Shown one piece after another: positions 1 through 11,313 of a stretch of 64,000 nt of DNA. The stretch is from Verticillium longisporum. Taxonomy: Eukaryota; Ascomycota; Sordariomycetes; Glomerellales; Plectosphaerellaceae. The notes under the pieces are model-generated. The model was not told the origin of the DNA and ran no database searches. It worked only from the letters and a program-made list of their open reading frames with translations. The position numbers and the translations under genes were made by a program. How positions within the stretch are numbered: position 1 is the stretch's first letter; the number at the start of each line of letters is the position of its first letter. The stretch is taken from the NCBI GenBank assembly GCA_019188255.1, contig JAETXT010000007.1:1-64000 (forward strand), written 5' to 3'.

Positions 1-69
1 TAACCCTAACCCTAACCCTAACCCTAACCCTAACCCTAACCCTAACCCTAACCCTAACCCTAACCCTAA
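1..69. repeat. Telomeric repeat array (TAACCC)n
   Basis: About eleven and a half perfect TAACCC units run from the first base to the transposon junction. This is the C-rich strand of the common fungal/vertebrate TTAGGG telomere, so the left edge of the window is a chromosome end. The array passes into transposon sequence through CTAAAAC. The intact relative at 57178 reads CCAAAACAC at the matching place, so a few bases of shared AAAAC sit at the junction. Confidence 0.97.
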
Positions 70-1015
70 AACAGCCAACATCAAGAGGTTGAAGTAGGTG
101 AGATGAATGGGGAGGCATGCATAGCGTAATGATGTTGTTTTCCTTGCAGTAGAGCTCGAACTCAACGGAATGGTGACTTTGGTGCCCATCTAGGATAAGG
201 AGGCGATATCCGGCCGACCGACGGGGCTTGGTATGCTTGTCAAAATGCTGAATCCATTCTAGACCTTTCTCATTTGTTGTCCAGCCTTTGTCTGTCGTAG
301 CGATTACCCAGTCGTGAGGTAGAGGGCTGTCTTCGTACCAGCTTGAGAGGTGATTTTTGCCCGCCATAATGATGAACGGCGGGACACACCACCCGTCTGC
401 GCCAACGCCTTGGATCACTGTCACCCATTCCCGACCTCCTGGTTGGACCATTTTCGTATTAGAACGTCTTTCGGCGTTCGTAACGACCATTCCGGACCCG
501 ATAACGCCCATCATAAACCCAGTCTCATCGAAGTTATAGATATCAGGCTCCGCGATACCGTATTTGGCGATTGTGTTCTTTACGAGCGCGAACCAATCGC
601 GAATTGCCTCGGGATCTTCGCATTGGGCTCTCTGATAGTCATATCTGCGAAAGAAACGCGTCTTAAGCTCTGGTTGTCGCCTGACGAAGTTTGAGGCCCA
701 GCGCTTCCCGACACTCGGCGCGTCGCGGTCGGCTAGCAGTCGATTAGCCATATCTTCAACCTCACAAAGCCGGGGAGGAAATGCTCGGGAATTTAGCTCA
801 AGTATGTATTGAACAATCGTTAACTCCTCGAGCTCCGTCAAATTTCGATTGAGGGGGATCCTGTCGCGTTGCGAAGTAATACCGCGTAGTCGACGCGTCA
901 AGGTCATTCGGGGAACACCAAAGATATTTGTCGCAGCGCGTATACTGAGATCTGGGTCATTTTGAATAGCCTGAAGAGCAAGCTGTAATTGACGTTCTTG
1001 TGAGGGCGGAGACAT
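1..1015 (-). CDS. Pogo-type transposase, open but truncated by the telomere
   Basis: Reading minus from ATG at 1015-1013 I find no stop for 338 codons; the frame leaves the window still open. Codons 1-316 are transposase: an N-terminal psq-type helix-turn-helix, a CENP-B-type DNA-binding region (about 60-135), then the DDE catalytic core with D163 (NFDETG), D276 (LILDGH) and D312 (LQPLDVGCF). This is a DD35D spacing and equals that of the relative at 56977-58125. From codon 317 the frame reads Arg-Val dipeptides encoded by TTAGGG repeats, one of the repeat's frames that lacks a stop. The family's coiled-coil and zinc-knuckle tail is absent. There is no stop codon or terminator, so a functional protein is unlikely. 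I checked the frame line by line against the sequence. Confidence 0.9.
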   Translation of the reverse strand, partial: MSPPSQERQLQLALQAIQNDPDLSIRAATNIFGVPRMTLTRRLRGITSQRDRIPLNRNLTELEELTIVQYILELNSRAFPPRLCEVEDMANRLLADRDAPSVGKRWASNFVRRQPELKTRFFRRYDYQRAQCEDPEAIRDWFALVKNTIAKYGIAEPDIYNFDETGFMMGVIGSGMVVTNAERRSNTKMVQPGGREWVTVIQGVGADGWCVPPFIIMAGKNHLSSWYEDSPLPHDWVIATTDKGWTTNEKGLEWIQHFDKHTKPRRSAGYRLLILDGHQSHHSVEFELYCKENNIITLCMPPHSSHLLQPLDVGCFRVRVRVRVRVRVRVRVRVRVRV

Positions 1016-1114
1016 CGTTGTTGGTGGAAGAATTAATGGTTAACGTAAGAAGGTCGCGTTTTCGTCGTCAGGTGGCCCACTTGCTTGTTTGGCCCACTTG
1101 CTTATCATGCACGT
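70..1114 (-). mobile_element. Truncated pogo/Fot1-type DNA transposon at the telomere
   Basis: The 5' part of a Tc1/mariner-superfamily pogo (Fot1-like) element is read leftward toward the telomere. Its outer end (transposase 5' side) is intact: it finishes with a terminal inverted-repeat sequence ending in ACGT at 1114, followed by a TA at 1115-1116 as expected for this superfamily. The other end, including about 40% of the coding region and the second inverted repeat, is missing and replaced by telomere repeats. The outer end sits inside a RIP-decayed copia element. CA/TG content is normal here, so it arrived after RIP of the host repeat. It is about three-quarters similar to the element at 56365-58223 but is a different family. 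Confidence 0.93.
1066..1114. repeat. Terminal inverted-repeat end with a 17-bp-period tandem motif
   Basis: The surviving transposon end contains GGCCCACTTGCTT twice at a spacing of 17 bp, then ATCATGCACGT and the flanking TA. The other pogo element here ends with a parallel pair (GTGAACCACTCGCTT, also 17 bp apart) and also terminates in ACGT next to TA. The shared core is CCACT(C/T)GCTT. These are probably transposase-binding sites; that role is inferred from position and repetition. Confidence 0.8.
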
Positions 1115-1116
1115 TA

Positions 1117-4100
1117 TTCTAATTATTAGGAGTAAATCGATTTCCTCCTAATCGGACTATTTAAATAGCTTCCTAGGGGTTATTATTCTACTTTTATTAT
1201 ATAATTAAATAGCTAGGTTATACCCCTACTATTCCTTTTTAATAATGAATTAGTATTCGATCTACAAAGTCCTAATCGTATTATTCTTACGATCTATAAA
1301 AGCCGCTTATAATAGATTCGTAGCATTTATTAACTTCCTAGGTCTCCTATATTATCGTAGTAGAATTAGCTCTAAGTATTTAAATAGTTCTAGGGTCTCT
1401 AGAATTCGAATTACTATTATCTCCTTAGCCTATTAATCTAGTAATCTATTATATAGCTTAATATATATTCCTCTAAACTCTATTAGGCTATTAACTATTT
1501 CGATTATAACCGCTATATTAGAAACCGATATAACCTTATAGGGATTAATCTATTTCTCCTGCTCTCGGAATATAAGAACGTTACTTCCTAGCTCTAGCGA
1601 TCTCGGTAATAACTACTTAGTATCTAGTCTATTATAAATATTAAGAGCATTATTAACCTTCCGCTTAGCGATTATTTACTAAAGCTCCGCTATCGCTTTA
1701 TTAATTACTTTAGCGTATTATGCTTAGGTCATAATAGGCGCTAAGTTAGTAGTAATCCTAAATATCGCTCTAAATATAAGTAATATAAGTATTAATCCGT
1801 TAAACCTAGTAATATCGTTTACTACCTTTATAGCTCCTTAAAGTAGCGATTCTAGGCTCGTATTATAAGACTCTACTTTTAAGATCTTATATACTCTATA
1901 TATCGGCTTATAATAGCTCTTAATCTTACTGATTAATTAATAGGCCTCTATAAGGATCTAATAGTAGGTTATATCTAGGAGGGGTACTTCTACCCTAAAC
2001 TCTATAAAAGTAAAGTTCATTCTAACGTTAATAATTATAACGTCTAGAGGCCTAAGGTATATATCTAATTAATACTTCTTAAGAGCTTCCTATATTATAC
2101 AAGCTATAAAATTAGGAATAAAAGTTATAGACTAGAATCCTATATTTATATTAATTATATAAAGAACGGGCTTTCTATTTAAGTATATAATATCGATTAA
2201 AATCTCGTAATTAAAGTTAATATCTAATTTTAAGGTAAACTTAAAGCATTATAGAGACTTCCCTTTAATCTAATAATAATAGTAGAAGCGGTTTATTAGC
2301 TCTAGAGCGTCCCGATTTACGTCCTAGTCTATTCTCTAGAATAGGTTCTATAGCTTCTTTATAAATAAATAACTAAATTACTTATAAATATATTAGAGCT
2401 CTATTTCTATTAGAAACGCTATTCTATCGCTCTCTATCCCTATTATATATATAATCCCGGAGCTAGTATAGATCTTTATATCTAAGAAGAACTATAAATA
2501 GCCCTATTTATAAAAAATAAATATATACTCCTAGATCTCCTTAATACGCTTTACTAGCTCGTTATACGTATTATCTAAATAGACTCCGAGATCGTTTATA
2601 TCCTTAATATAAAGTAGGAATAAAGTATCCGTTAGGACGATATAGAACGTAAATCTCCTAATTAGTATTAGAATAGTAATCTCCTCTATTATAGAAATAG
2701 GATTTCCTATTCTAAATCTTATTCTAGCCCCTATTCCTTATTTATTAACTATTAAGCTTAGTATTAGGGCTATTAGGGCCTTTATTTATAAAGCTTCTAT
2801 TATAGAAATTAATATTATACCTATATTAGGGATAATATTATACTATATAGAAGTACTATTAATCTAATATTAAATAAAGAGCTATTCTATTAGAGCTATT
2901 ATTTTAGCTTTTAGACTATTCCCCTTAATTCTATATTAGAACGATTTATTTACTAGGAAGTATATAGTATAGGTATTTATTAATTCGCTCTCGGGATTAG
3001 ATTTAAAGGTATTATCTACTTTTAGTTTATTAGAAATAGGATTATCTAATTCCGAGCTCTTAATAGGTTCTATTATTATTAAAAATTAATAATATCCCTT
3101 CCGCTAATCCTTATATACTTCCTATATATATTTCTATTATTCTTTCGAATATTATTACTCCTTAGGAGAGTACTTCGTCGATCTATAGTCTCGTTTAGAG
3201 TATATCTAGTATTTACGAATTCTAGATAGTTAACGATTATTAGTTCTATATATTGACTACTCTCTACGATCTCCCCTTCTATTAGCTTAGTAATATCTAC
3301 TCTTATAACGTCTATTAGTATAGAAGTACCTAAGCGTTCTAGTATTCTCCTCTACCTTTAATATACTCTTAAGCTATATAGATAGTATATTAAAAGATCG
3401 CTCTAGCTTTATTAGTATAATCTTTAGTTTTAGGACGCTTTAAACTACTCTTAGAGTATTTATATAGAGATAAATCTCTTCCTTAAATATAAAGCTAAAT
3501 ACTCTCTAATACTGCTAAAGCTTATTTAGAAAGATCTAGAGAACTTCTATTTATAGCTTTCCTATATTATTAGCTTCTATTATTATAGAATAGAACGTTA
3601 TCGAGCTCTAATCTATATAATACTATATTCTATTAATCTCTAAATCGAACTATTATTTAATCGTTAAATATATTTAATAGAATCCTATACTCTAGTTTAT
3701 ATATTCTAGGAAGAAAGTTTATATATACTTTAAAAATATATTCGGGAAGAGTATATAGAGCTATATATAGCGGATTTATAGTAATTCGTAAACGTTTATA
3801 AAGATATATATTTTATTATTAAGGATATCGTATATCTCCTTAGAATAATTATTCTCCTTATTCTAGAATAATACGAATTATTTAATTATAGCTCTATTAA
3901 TTAATAAATTTACTAATTTATATAATAATAGAGTATAATACTAAGCTAATAAGTTCTAAGTAATATTTAGGGGTAAGGTCTTATTTCTTTACGATTAAAG
4001 TATAATCTTTTATTAACTAGATTACCTATTCCGTTAATTAGATAATCCTAGAACTAGGGGCTATTAGGGATCTATCCTCCCTATTTATAGTTTTCGGATT

Positions 4101-4984
4101 TAAGATAATTAAGCGTTCCTTATAGGTTATTACTTATTATCCTATTAATCTCGCTATTCTTCTACTCTTTAGAATATTAAATCCTAATCGGTAATAATCG
4201 ACTCTATTATATTAAGTATCTCTTCCTATAAAAGTATTAGGATTAGTCTCTTTAACGTCTTAGCATTTATTGCTCCTAGAAGAGGGATCCTATACTCTAT
4301 TAGATATACTTTTAATATTCGAGTAATCGTTATATTATAGGAGTTAAAGTCCTCTTCGGTCTAGCCCTAGAAATCTTTAATAAATACTTCTAGGAAGTAA
4401 ACTCCTTTTATAATTCTATATATATTTATTATTTTAAGGATCTAAGCGCTCTTAAGATCTATAGATATTAAATCTAATAATCTAAGGAACTATAATTATA
4501 TTCTATTAATAATAAAGTTAATATTAAGACCTTTCTTAATTTTCTATATTAAATATAATATATTAAGTTCTTCTAGAATACTATCGAACTCCTATTATAT
4601 CTTTTTAATACTCTCTAGCTCTATTATAGAGCTATTATTATAATCTATAGGGCTTATTATCGCTAATTCTATTAAAGCTCTATTATAATTAATTAATTAT
4701 TCTATAGAACTTCGTTTATTAAGTTAATAGCTAGTAATATAGCTTAAGTAATAATCTTAAATATAGGAGTCCTAAGATACTCGAAATAGATAATATTCCT
4801 ATAGATTATATAATAGGGGATTTCCCTAATATTAAGCTCTTATAAGAGTCCTAAAATACTTAAAATAAATAGTATTCTTATAATTACTTATAAAGTATAA
4901 TCGATAAGCTTATATATAGTAAATTCACTATTTATAGGATCGATCTTAACTTCTCTAGCTCTAGCTATTCTATATTATATTAAA
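1117..4984 (-). mobile_element. RIP-decayed Ty1/copia retrotransposon, 5' part (gag-protease-integrase side)
   Basis: Extremely AT-rich DNA with almost no CA or TG. Translating the minus strand and ignoring stops gives integrase-core remnants around 1980-2260 (a DVIIIN..NFTFIEFR stretch at about 1990-2045) and a post-integrase domain around 1490-1600. The part 1117-2819 is a direct repeat of 54660-56362. Integrase upstream of reverse transcriptase (the latter in the related copies) is the copia order. The right end abuts an LTR (4985-5287); the left end is interrupted by the pogo insertion, so the RT/RNase H half of this copy is missing. No intact reading frame remains. Confidence 0.72.
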
Positions 4985-5287
4985 TATAATACTAATTAAT
5001 ATTAAGAGGGCTTTACTATTTATATAAACCCCGATTTATTATTTTAACTATATCTAAGAGCTTTAAATAGATAGAGTTAATAATATAAGATTTATAATAA
5101 TTAATTAATTAATATCTCTCTAAATTACTACTATCTATATAAATTAGATATATTTATTTAATTTATTAATTATATAAGCTATAAATTATATACTCCTAAG
5201 AGCTATAAGGCCTAGCCCTAGTAATTAATATATTAGTAAATCCTTTATAGCAATTATTAACCTAAGTAATCCCTTAATATTAATTTA
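4985..5287 (-). repeat. Copia LTR fragment (5' LTR of the leftward copy)
   Basis: This matches 51310-51605 in the same orientation and the reverse complement of about 8390-8690. The shared edge is GAGGGCTTTACTATTTATATAAACCC. At about 5287 the match stops abruptly where an oppositely oriented copia piece begins, so this LTR is truncated. Confidence 0.75.
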
Positions 5288-8200
5288 ATAAAAAGGGAAT
5301 AAAAGGATTATAATTTAATTATTTAATTATATAGTAAAAATAGAATAATAATTCCTAGGAAGTTATTTAAATAGTCTAATTAAGAGGAAATCGATTTACT
5401 TTTAATAATTAGAATAATTATATTAATTAAGAGATCTAAATTCTTAAATATTAAGATCTTTAAATACTAATTTATAAAGAAATAAAAGGTCTCCCTTAAG
5501 CCCTATATAAGAAGTTAAAATTAATAATTTAAAGATATAATAATTTAGGGAAGATAATACTATTAATATAATTACTTATAATTATATATTATAATTAATA
5601 GTTAATCCTAGTAACTACCTTAATATTATAATAATATAGCTATTAATTAATATTCTATAATATTAATTAAGCCTATACTTAGAGCGCTATAGATCTATTA
5701 TATACTATTCTCTTATATATTCCTAAAGAGCTATAATATAAATACTTAGAAGGAATCGTCTTCTATATTATAAAGCTATTCTATAATATTATAGAATTAG
5801 GTCTCTATTAATTTATAACCTATTAATACTATTATAGAGAGCGCCTAAACGTTATTCTAATAGGCTACGATCTATATTTACTTCTAATTAGAGCTAGAGA
5901 GAGCTTTAGACTAATTAAAATATAGATTAACGATACCCTTAACCTTAGAGAGCCTATATTTATCTAAAAGGAATAAATAGAGCTCGATAATATTAACTTC
6001 TAAGTAAAGCCTATTTCTATCCTTAATATTAGATCTAATAATATCTTTAATAACTATATTATTAAAATTAAAGCTAATAATCTAATAATATAATAGAAAG
6101 GTTAAAGTAATTACCTAGAATTAATAATACTAAGGATAATAAGCTTAGAATAGTAATATATTACTTAGAGAGCTTATATTATTTATATTACTTTAACCTA
6201 TTAACTAGAAATAGCCTTTGATTTCTCTATTATAGCCTAAGCTAAGAACTTATAAAAGGACGACTTTAAATAGCTTAATAAATATATATAATAGTAGATC
6301 GTTAATATAGGCTATAGCCTAAGTTATATATACTTAGATCTCTTAATAGCTTAACTTTATATACTTATTAATAGCTCCTTTATTAATAATAAGGACTTTA
6401 ATTTATAGATCGGATTTATTATTCTCTTAAATAATAAACGATTTAGCGATTAGGAGAATGCCTTTATAATATATAATAATATCCTCTATTAATAATCTAT
6501 TAAATATAAATAGATTATATATTTAATTCTAATTAATAAAATCTATAATATAATTAATAGCTTTAATATAGCTTATATTATTAAATAGATATTCTAAGAG
6601 ATCTATAAATACTTAGAACTATAACTTCTATAGAGAATTATCTATATTAATAGCTATTCGCTCTATTAATATTTAATTTAATTAAATATAATAGTAGAGA
6701 AACGCTTAATAATAGATCTTAGAATATTATAATGAAGCTATAAAGAATATAAAATTAATAAAATCTATTAGATCGCTAGAAGTAATAACCTAATAGATTT
6801 AATAATTAAAGGAATATTAAACTAAATATTAAAAATATTATTAAGCTCTAATAAAATTAGAATTAGAATTAAAGGATAAATTAAATATTAAGAAAAGAAT
6901 AATTAAAAAGTAAAAATAAATAATATTAGAAGTAATTAATAAAGCTTAAAAACGGGTATTCTAGGAATAATAAAATAATAACTCCGAAGAGTAAATTAAA
7001 CCTTAGAATCTAAGGACTCTAAGCTTAATTATTTAGGAGAGTCCTATTATAAGTAATCGAAGAGCTATAGAATAATAATATAGTTAGCTACTTTATACTC
7101 TATATTATTAAGATTATTTTAATCTTTTTTAAAGTTATTAACCCCTTTAGCCTCCTCCTCTTTAATAATCGATAATATACTTTTAATAATAGTATACTAT
7201 TTCTCTATATCCTATATCCCCTATTAATAGATTATATAATTAGATAATTAGGGAAATACTAGAGAAAAGAGCTTATTAGTTTATTCTTCTTATCCTAAGC
7301 TTTTAAAAACTTTATAATAAGCTTAAAAGCGCTAATTAAGCTATAAATAATAATTATTAAAGCTATAAATACTAGAAAATAGAGGTCGAGAAGTTTATAT
7401 TTATTTATAAAAGTATTTAGAAGTATATTTATAATATTAAGAGCCCTTAAGCTTAAGATCGAAGTATATACTATTAATATTAACTTTAATTTATTTATTA
7501 ATAAGATAAAACTTTAAATACTTTAAATAAAGGACTTTATAGATATTATTATAAATATACTCTAAATCCTAGATTAATAGCTCCTATAATTAATATTAAC
7601 TAGGTCCTTACGCTTTACTATTCGCTTAATAGAAGGGGTAATAAGTATAGGGGCTTTATACTTAAATAGTATTATCGAGGCTAAGAGTAAGAGAAAGAGA
7701 GAGAGAGAGAGAATAGTAAAAAGGGGGATTTACTAATTATCGAAGCTCTAAAATAGTAGATTAGGCTCGCTAACCTATAAATAAAGTATATAATATAGGG
7801 AAGAGGAATAGTAAAAAGAATAAAGTTATTATAAACTATTAATTAGATATATAGATCCCTAGAATATAGTATTTATTAAATTAGCTTAATAGGATTTATT
7901 AATCCTATTTAGATAGTTTAATCTTATTATTTCTATTAAAAGCTTATAAAGGCTAATAATAATTATTCCTCTACTTTTAATTAATGAATTAGCGATTTAG
8001 ATACTTTAAGAATCTATATCTAGCTATTATAAGAGTACTATTTAATTAGCTATTTATCTCCTTTATTAAAGGGCTTAAAGGCCTATTCTTATTATTTAAT
8101 TATAATTTAATTCGTTTCCTTAGAAAGCTATTTAATAGCTAATTTAATTAATCTATAGTATTAGAGATTAAGGATTTAGTAATTATAGGAAAAGTAATAT

Positions 8201-8690
8201 TAAGCTATAGTTTTCCTTGTTCTATCTATTATTCTTCTATTATTATTTATTTATATTATTTATTTTATAGATTAGGATAATAGATCTAATACACTAGAGA
8301 CTAGGGACTATAGGTATATTAGAGTAGCTATTATCCTAAGTAATAGAGCTTAATATTAATCTTTAAAGTAATCCTATCTATAAAGAAAAGATAGCTAGTA
8401 TTAAACTAATATTAGGGCATTACCTAAGTTAGTAATTATTATATAGGATTTACTAATATAGTAATTATTAGGGGCTAGGATTCATTGCTCCTAGGAGTAC
8501 GTAATTTATAGCTTATATAATCTATAAATTAAATAGGTATAATTAATTTATATAGATAGTAGTAAATTAGAGAGAGTATTAATAATTATTATAAATCTTA
8601 TATTACTAACCCTACCTATTTAGAGCTCTTAGGTATAGCTAAAGTAATGAATCGGGGTTTATATAAGTAGTAAAGCCCTTTTAATAATTA
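5288..8690 (+). mobile_element. RIP-decayed Ty1/copia retrotransposon, 3' part (RT-RNase H-LTR), inverted
   Basis: This is the reverse complement of 51310-54700. Translating the plus strand through RIP stops recovers a copia RNase H: a SFINNKDFNLxIGFIILL segment near 6385-6440, a VEKRLIIDL segment near 6695-6725 and an IARSNN-type segment just after, close to 6785. The first 150 bp correspond to the start of the leftward copy at 1130-1270, so the piece begins just after integrase. The two pieces meet head-on at 5287/5288 in opposite orientation, from recombination or nested insertion. A (GA)n tract lies at about 7690-7712; its complement sits near 52340. Confidence 0.72.
8220..8690 (+). repeat. 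Copia 3' LTR
   Basis: Reverse complement of 51310-51770. It ends in the same GGGTTTATATAAxTAGTAAAGCCCT edge seen at the other two LTR copies. The outer limit at about 8220 is set only by loss of recognisable similarity to the right-hand copy, so it is approximate. Confidence 0.65.
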
Positions 8691-10330
8691 TTTTTAATAT
8701 CGGACTTATCTAAAATAACTTTAAGGGGGGAGGGCCGTCTCGTATAAGGCTATATAGGCGTTTTCGTAGCTTATTTAGTTATTTTAGCCTTTTTAGCCTT
8801 TGAATTAATAGTAATAGTAATTATTTTACGTTTTCTAATTATAAGCGCTATTATATAGATCTAAATAGGCTTATATAATAGATTACGAGATTTATATAAA
8901 AGTATATAAAATCGTTTAAAGCTAAGTAAATTAATATAAAATTAAATAAGATTATTTACTTTTATTTAATTCTATATAAAGATAGATATAGTTAATAAAC
9001 TATAAATAGATAAGATTAATCTAAAATAGATTGATTAATATTAATTTAAAATTATATAATAATAAATTAGGAAATAAAAATAAGAATTATATCCGAATTA
9101 TATTAATAGATACTATTTAAGTATATATAGCTTCGGATAGCTTTAAATTAATTTATATAAAAATCTCCTAGTTTTAGATCCTAAAATAGGTAGAATATAG
9201 CTTTAGAGGAAAGAATAGAAAATAATAATTATAGAATTGAATAATACTATTAAATCCTTAATAATTATTATTAGTCTAGGTTCTAAGTAATAATCGAAGG
9301 TAATATTATTTTAATAAATAAAGGGATTATAGAGAGATAAATTAATAAAGGAATATAAGAGGAAGGGAGAGATAGAAGTTATTATATCTCGGGAAGGAAG
9401 CGTTGGAGGAAGGAATGGATCAAAGATCTTAATAGCGCTGATTTTTAGCTATAGAATAGTATATTTTTCGATAGGAATAGAGGTAAGCGCTTTCCGATTA
9501 AGTTAATATAAATACTCGGATTAACTTTAAAGGAAGTAAAGTCTATTTAAAAGAATATCTATTTATAATAATTAAAAGTATTAAAATTAGATAGGAATTA
9601 TTATATAATAGGAAGTAATGATTTTACTTAAAAATAAAGATATATTATTCTTATAAAAACCCTAAAAAGTAGAATAGGGGAATTATTCTATATCTAATAG
9701 ATTAACCCTTAGAGGCTAAGTATAGATAAGGTATATAGGCTACCTCTAGATCTATGGGGAAGTAGAGTCGGTTCTATTCTAGCTTATAAGCTAAGCTAAT
9801 AAGAGATAAGAGAAGTTAAATAGTTATTATTATTTAATAGTTCTATAGAATCGTATAAAAATTATACTATTATATAGCTCCGCTTTTTCTCTTTTTAATA
9901 ATATAGATATTAATATAGTTTAGCTTTTATTTTAATTACTAGAAGGGTTATTAGACCCTTTCTCCTATAATTATCGTTTAATTCTAAGTAATACTTTAAT
10001 TAATTAGTATATAATAAAAACTAATTTAATTTAAATATAAAAAATAGTATTATATAGTCCTAATTAAAGCGATTATAGTAATAATAGTATTCTTATAATA
10101 GATCTATAGTATATTAAAGTATAAAGGGGTACGATTTATATTATAGATTATTAATTAATAGAGGGGAAAGAATATAGATAGGCTTATAAATATAGGATAA
10201 TACTCTATAGAAATAGCTAGTAGCCTCTAATTAACTAGAATTTTTAGGTAGTATAGAAAATATATAAACTATTCCTAATTAGGATTAGTATTTCCAATCT
10301 TTATATATTCTAGGAAAGACCCTCTCGGGT
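8691..10330. other. AT-rich RIP-type DNA, unassigned
   Basis: This stretch has the same near absence of CA/TG as the neighbouring retroelements but no similarity I could see to other parts of the window, and no motif I could recover on either strand. Composition returns to normal at about 10330-10350. It is probably another decayed mobile element; the family is unknown. Confidence 0.55.
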
Positions 10331-11313
10331 TAGTATATTTATATTTTGGGTTTTGAGCTAGTTCGGCCTGCAGTCTTCCGTAGTCTCACCTTAAAACCAG
10401 ACCCTGGAACCTTTTTGTCCAACCGAGCACATCCACGCCGCTAAATTCCCGATTGACCCGCGAGCCGACCTCGTGGCTGGCGTGGCTGGCGTCGACGTTG
10501 AATACTCTCCTGCGTCGAACTCATTATGATTGGTAGAAGACCGAGAGCATGCCTCTTGGGAATCAAGTTGCGGACCTCGGCCACGACCGATCGGAGCGTT
10601 TGTCCCCTCACCTCGTCTGACTTACCTTGTCCAAAACGTGGGAGAAGCATGTCCTTAGCGCGTCGCTTATCCAGCTGAATGGCGCCCCTGAGTACCACGC
10701 TACGCTTTACCCCTGCGCAAGCGCACGATGCATCGCGCTCAGCCGCTGTGGCGTATATCTATTGCCGTTTAGCGCTCCCTACTTGCTGCTAACAAAAGGC
10801 CGGCTTGGTCTTCGTCTGTTGGCCTCTTCCCTAGTTGGGACATGGCTTTCCGTATCCAGGCCGCTTCCATGCCCGGTATCGTCTAGGACGCAGCTGAGCT
10901 GCAGGCCCACTGAAGGGCGCTGTGGGAACAATAACAGTCTCGTCCGAGCCATGCGTTTACTATTGCTTCTTCGTAGCGCTTGGTCCTCACGAGAGCCTCA
11001 TCAGGACGGGAAGTTCAGTGTTGGCAATCTCCGGAGAGGAGGAATTGGCAGACGCTTGAGGTCTGGAGCTAGCACGGCGGGTGCGCTAAGGGATTGACCG
11101 CCCTGCTATTGTGGGATGCTTATACGGCTTCAAGCGAAGGAACCGCATATTCGGGATACTGTATAAGAAGGTATCGAGCCGCTTGGGACGGGATCGACAG
11201 GAATATTGCCATCCTCAGTTACTCCCTCGTGCGTCCCCTTGTGGATCCTTAGGATCTAGTTACTCTTTTGTTCTCCTTATTGGTCAGTTTCTGACCTTTA
11301 CGCTCTTCACCCA
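10331..11313. other. Gene-free GC-normal interval upstream of the secreted-protein pseudogene
   Basis: Short open frames occur on both strands (for example plus 10627-11097), but none shows a recognisable domain or consistent coding character. It probably contains the promoter of the gene starting at 11314, which has a CT-rich stretch just upstream of its ATG. Confidence 0.5.

Noticed and set aside
7690..7712. GA-rich run and other short repeats considered as a CRISPR-like or satellite array
   Set aside because: It is a simple dinucleotide run inside a copia piece with its complement in the sister copy; there are no spaced repeats. CRISPR is not expected in a fungus.
10627..11097. A 156-codon plus-strand frame upstream of the pseudogene
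   Set aside because: No recognisable domain, overlapping frames on both strands and no splice logic connecting it to 11314.
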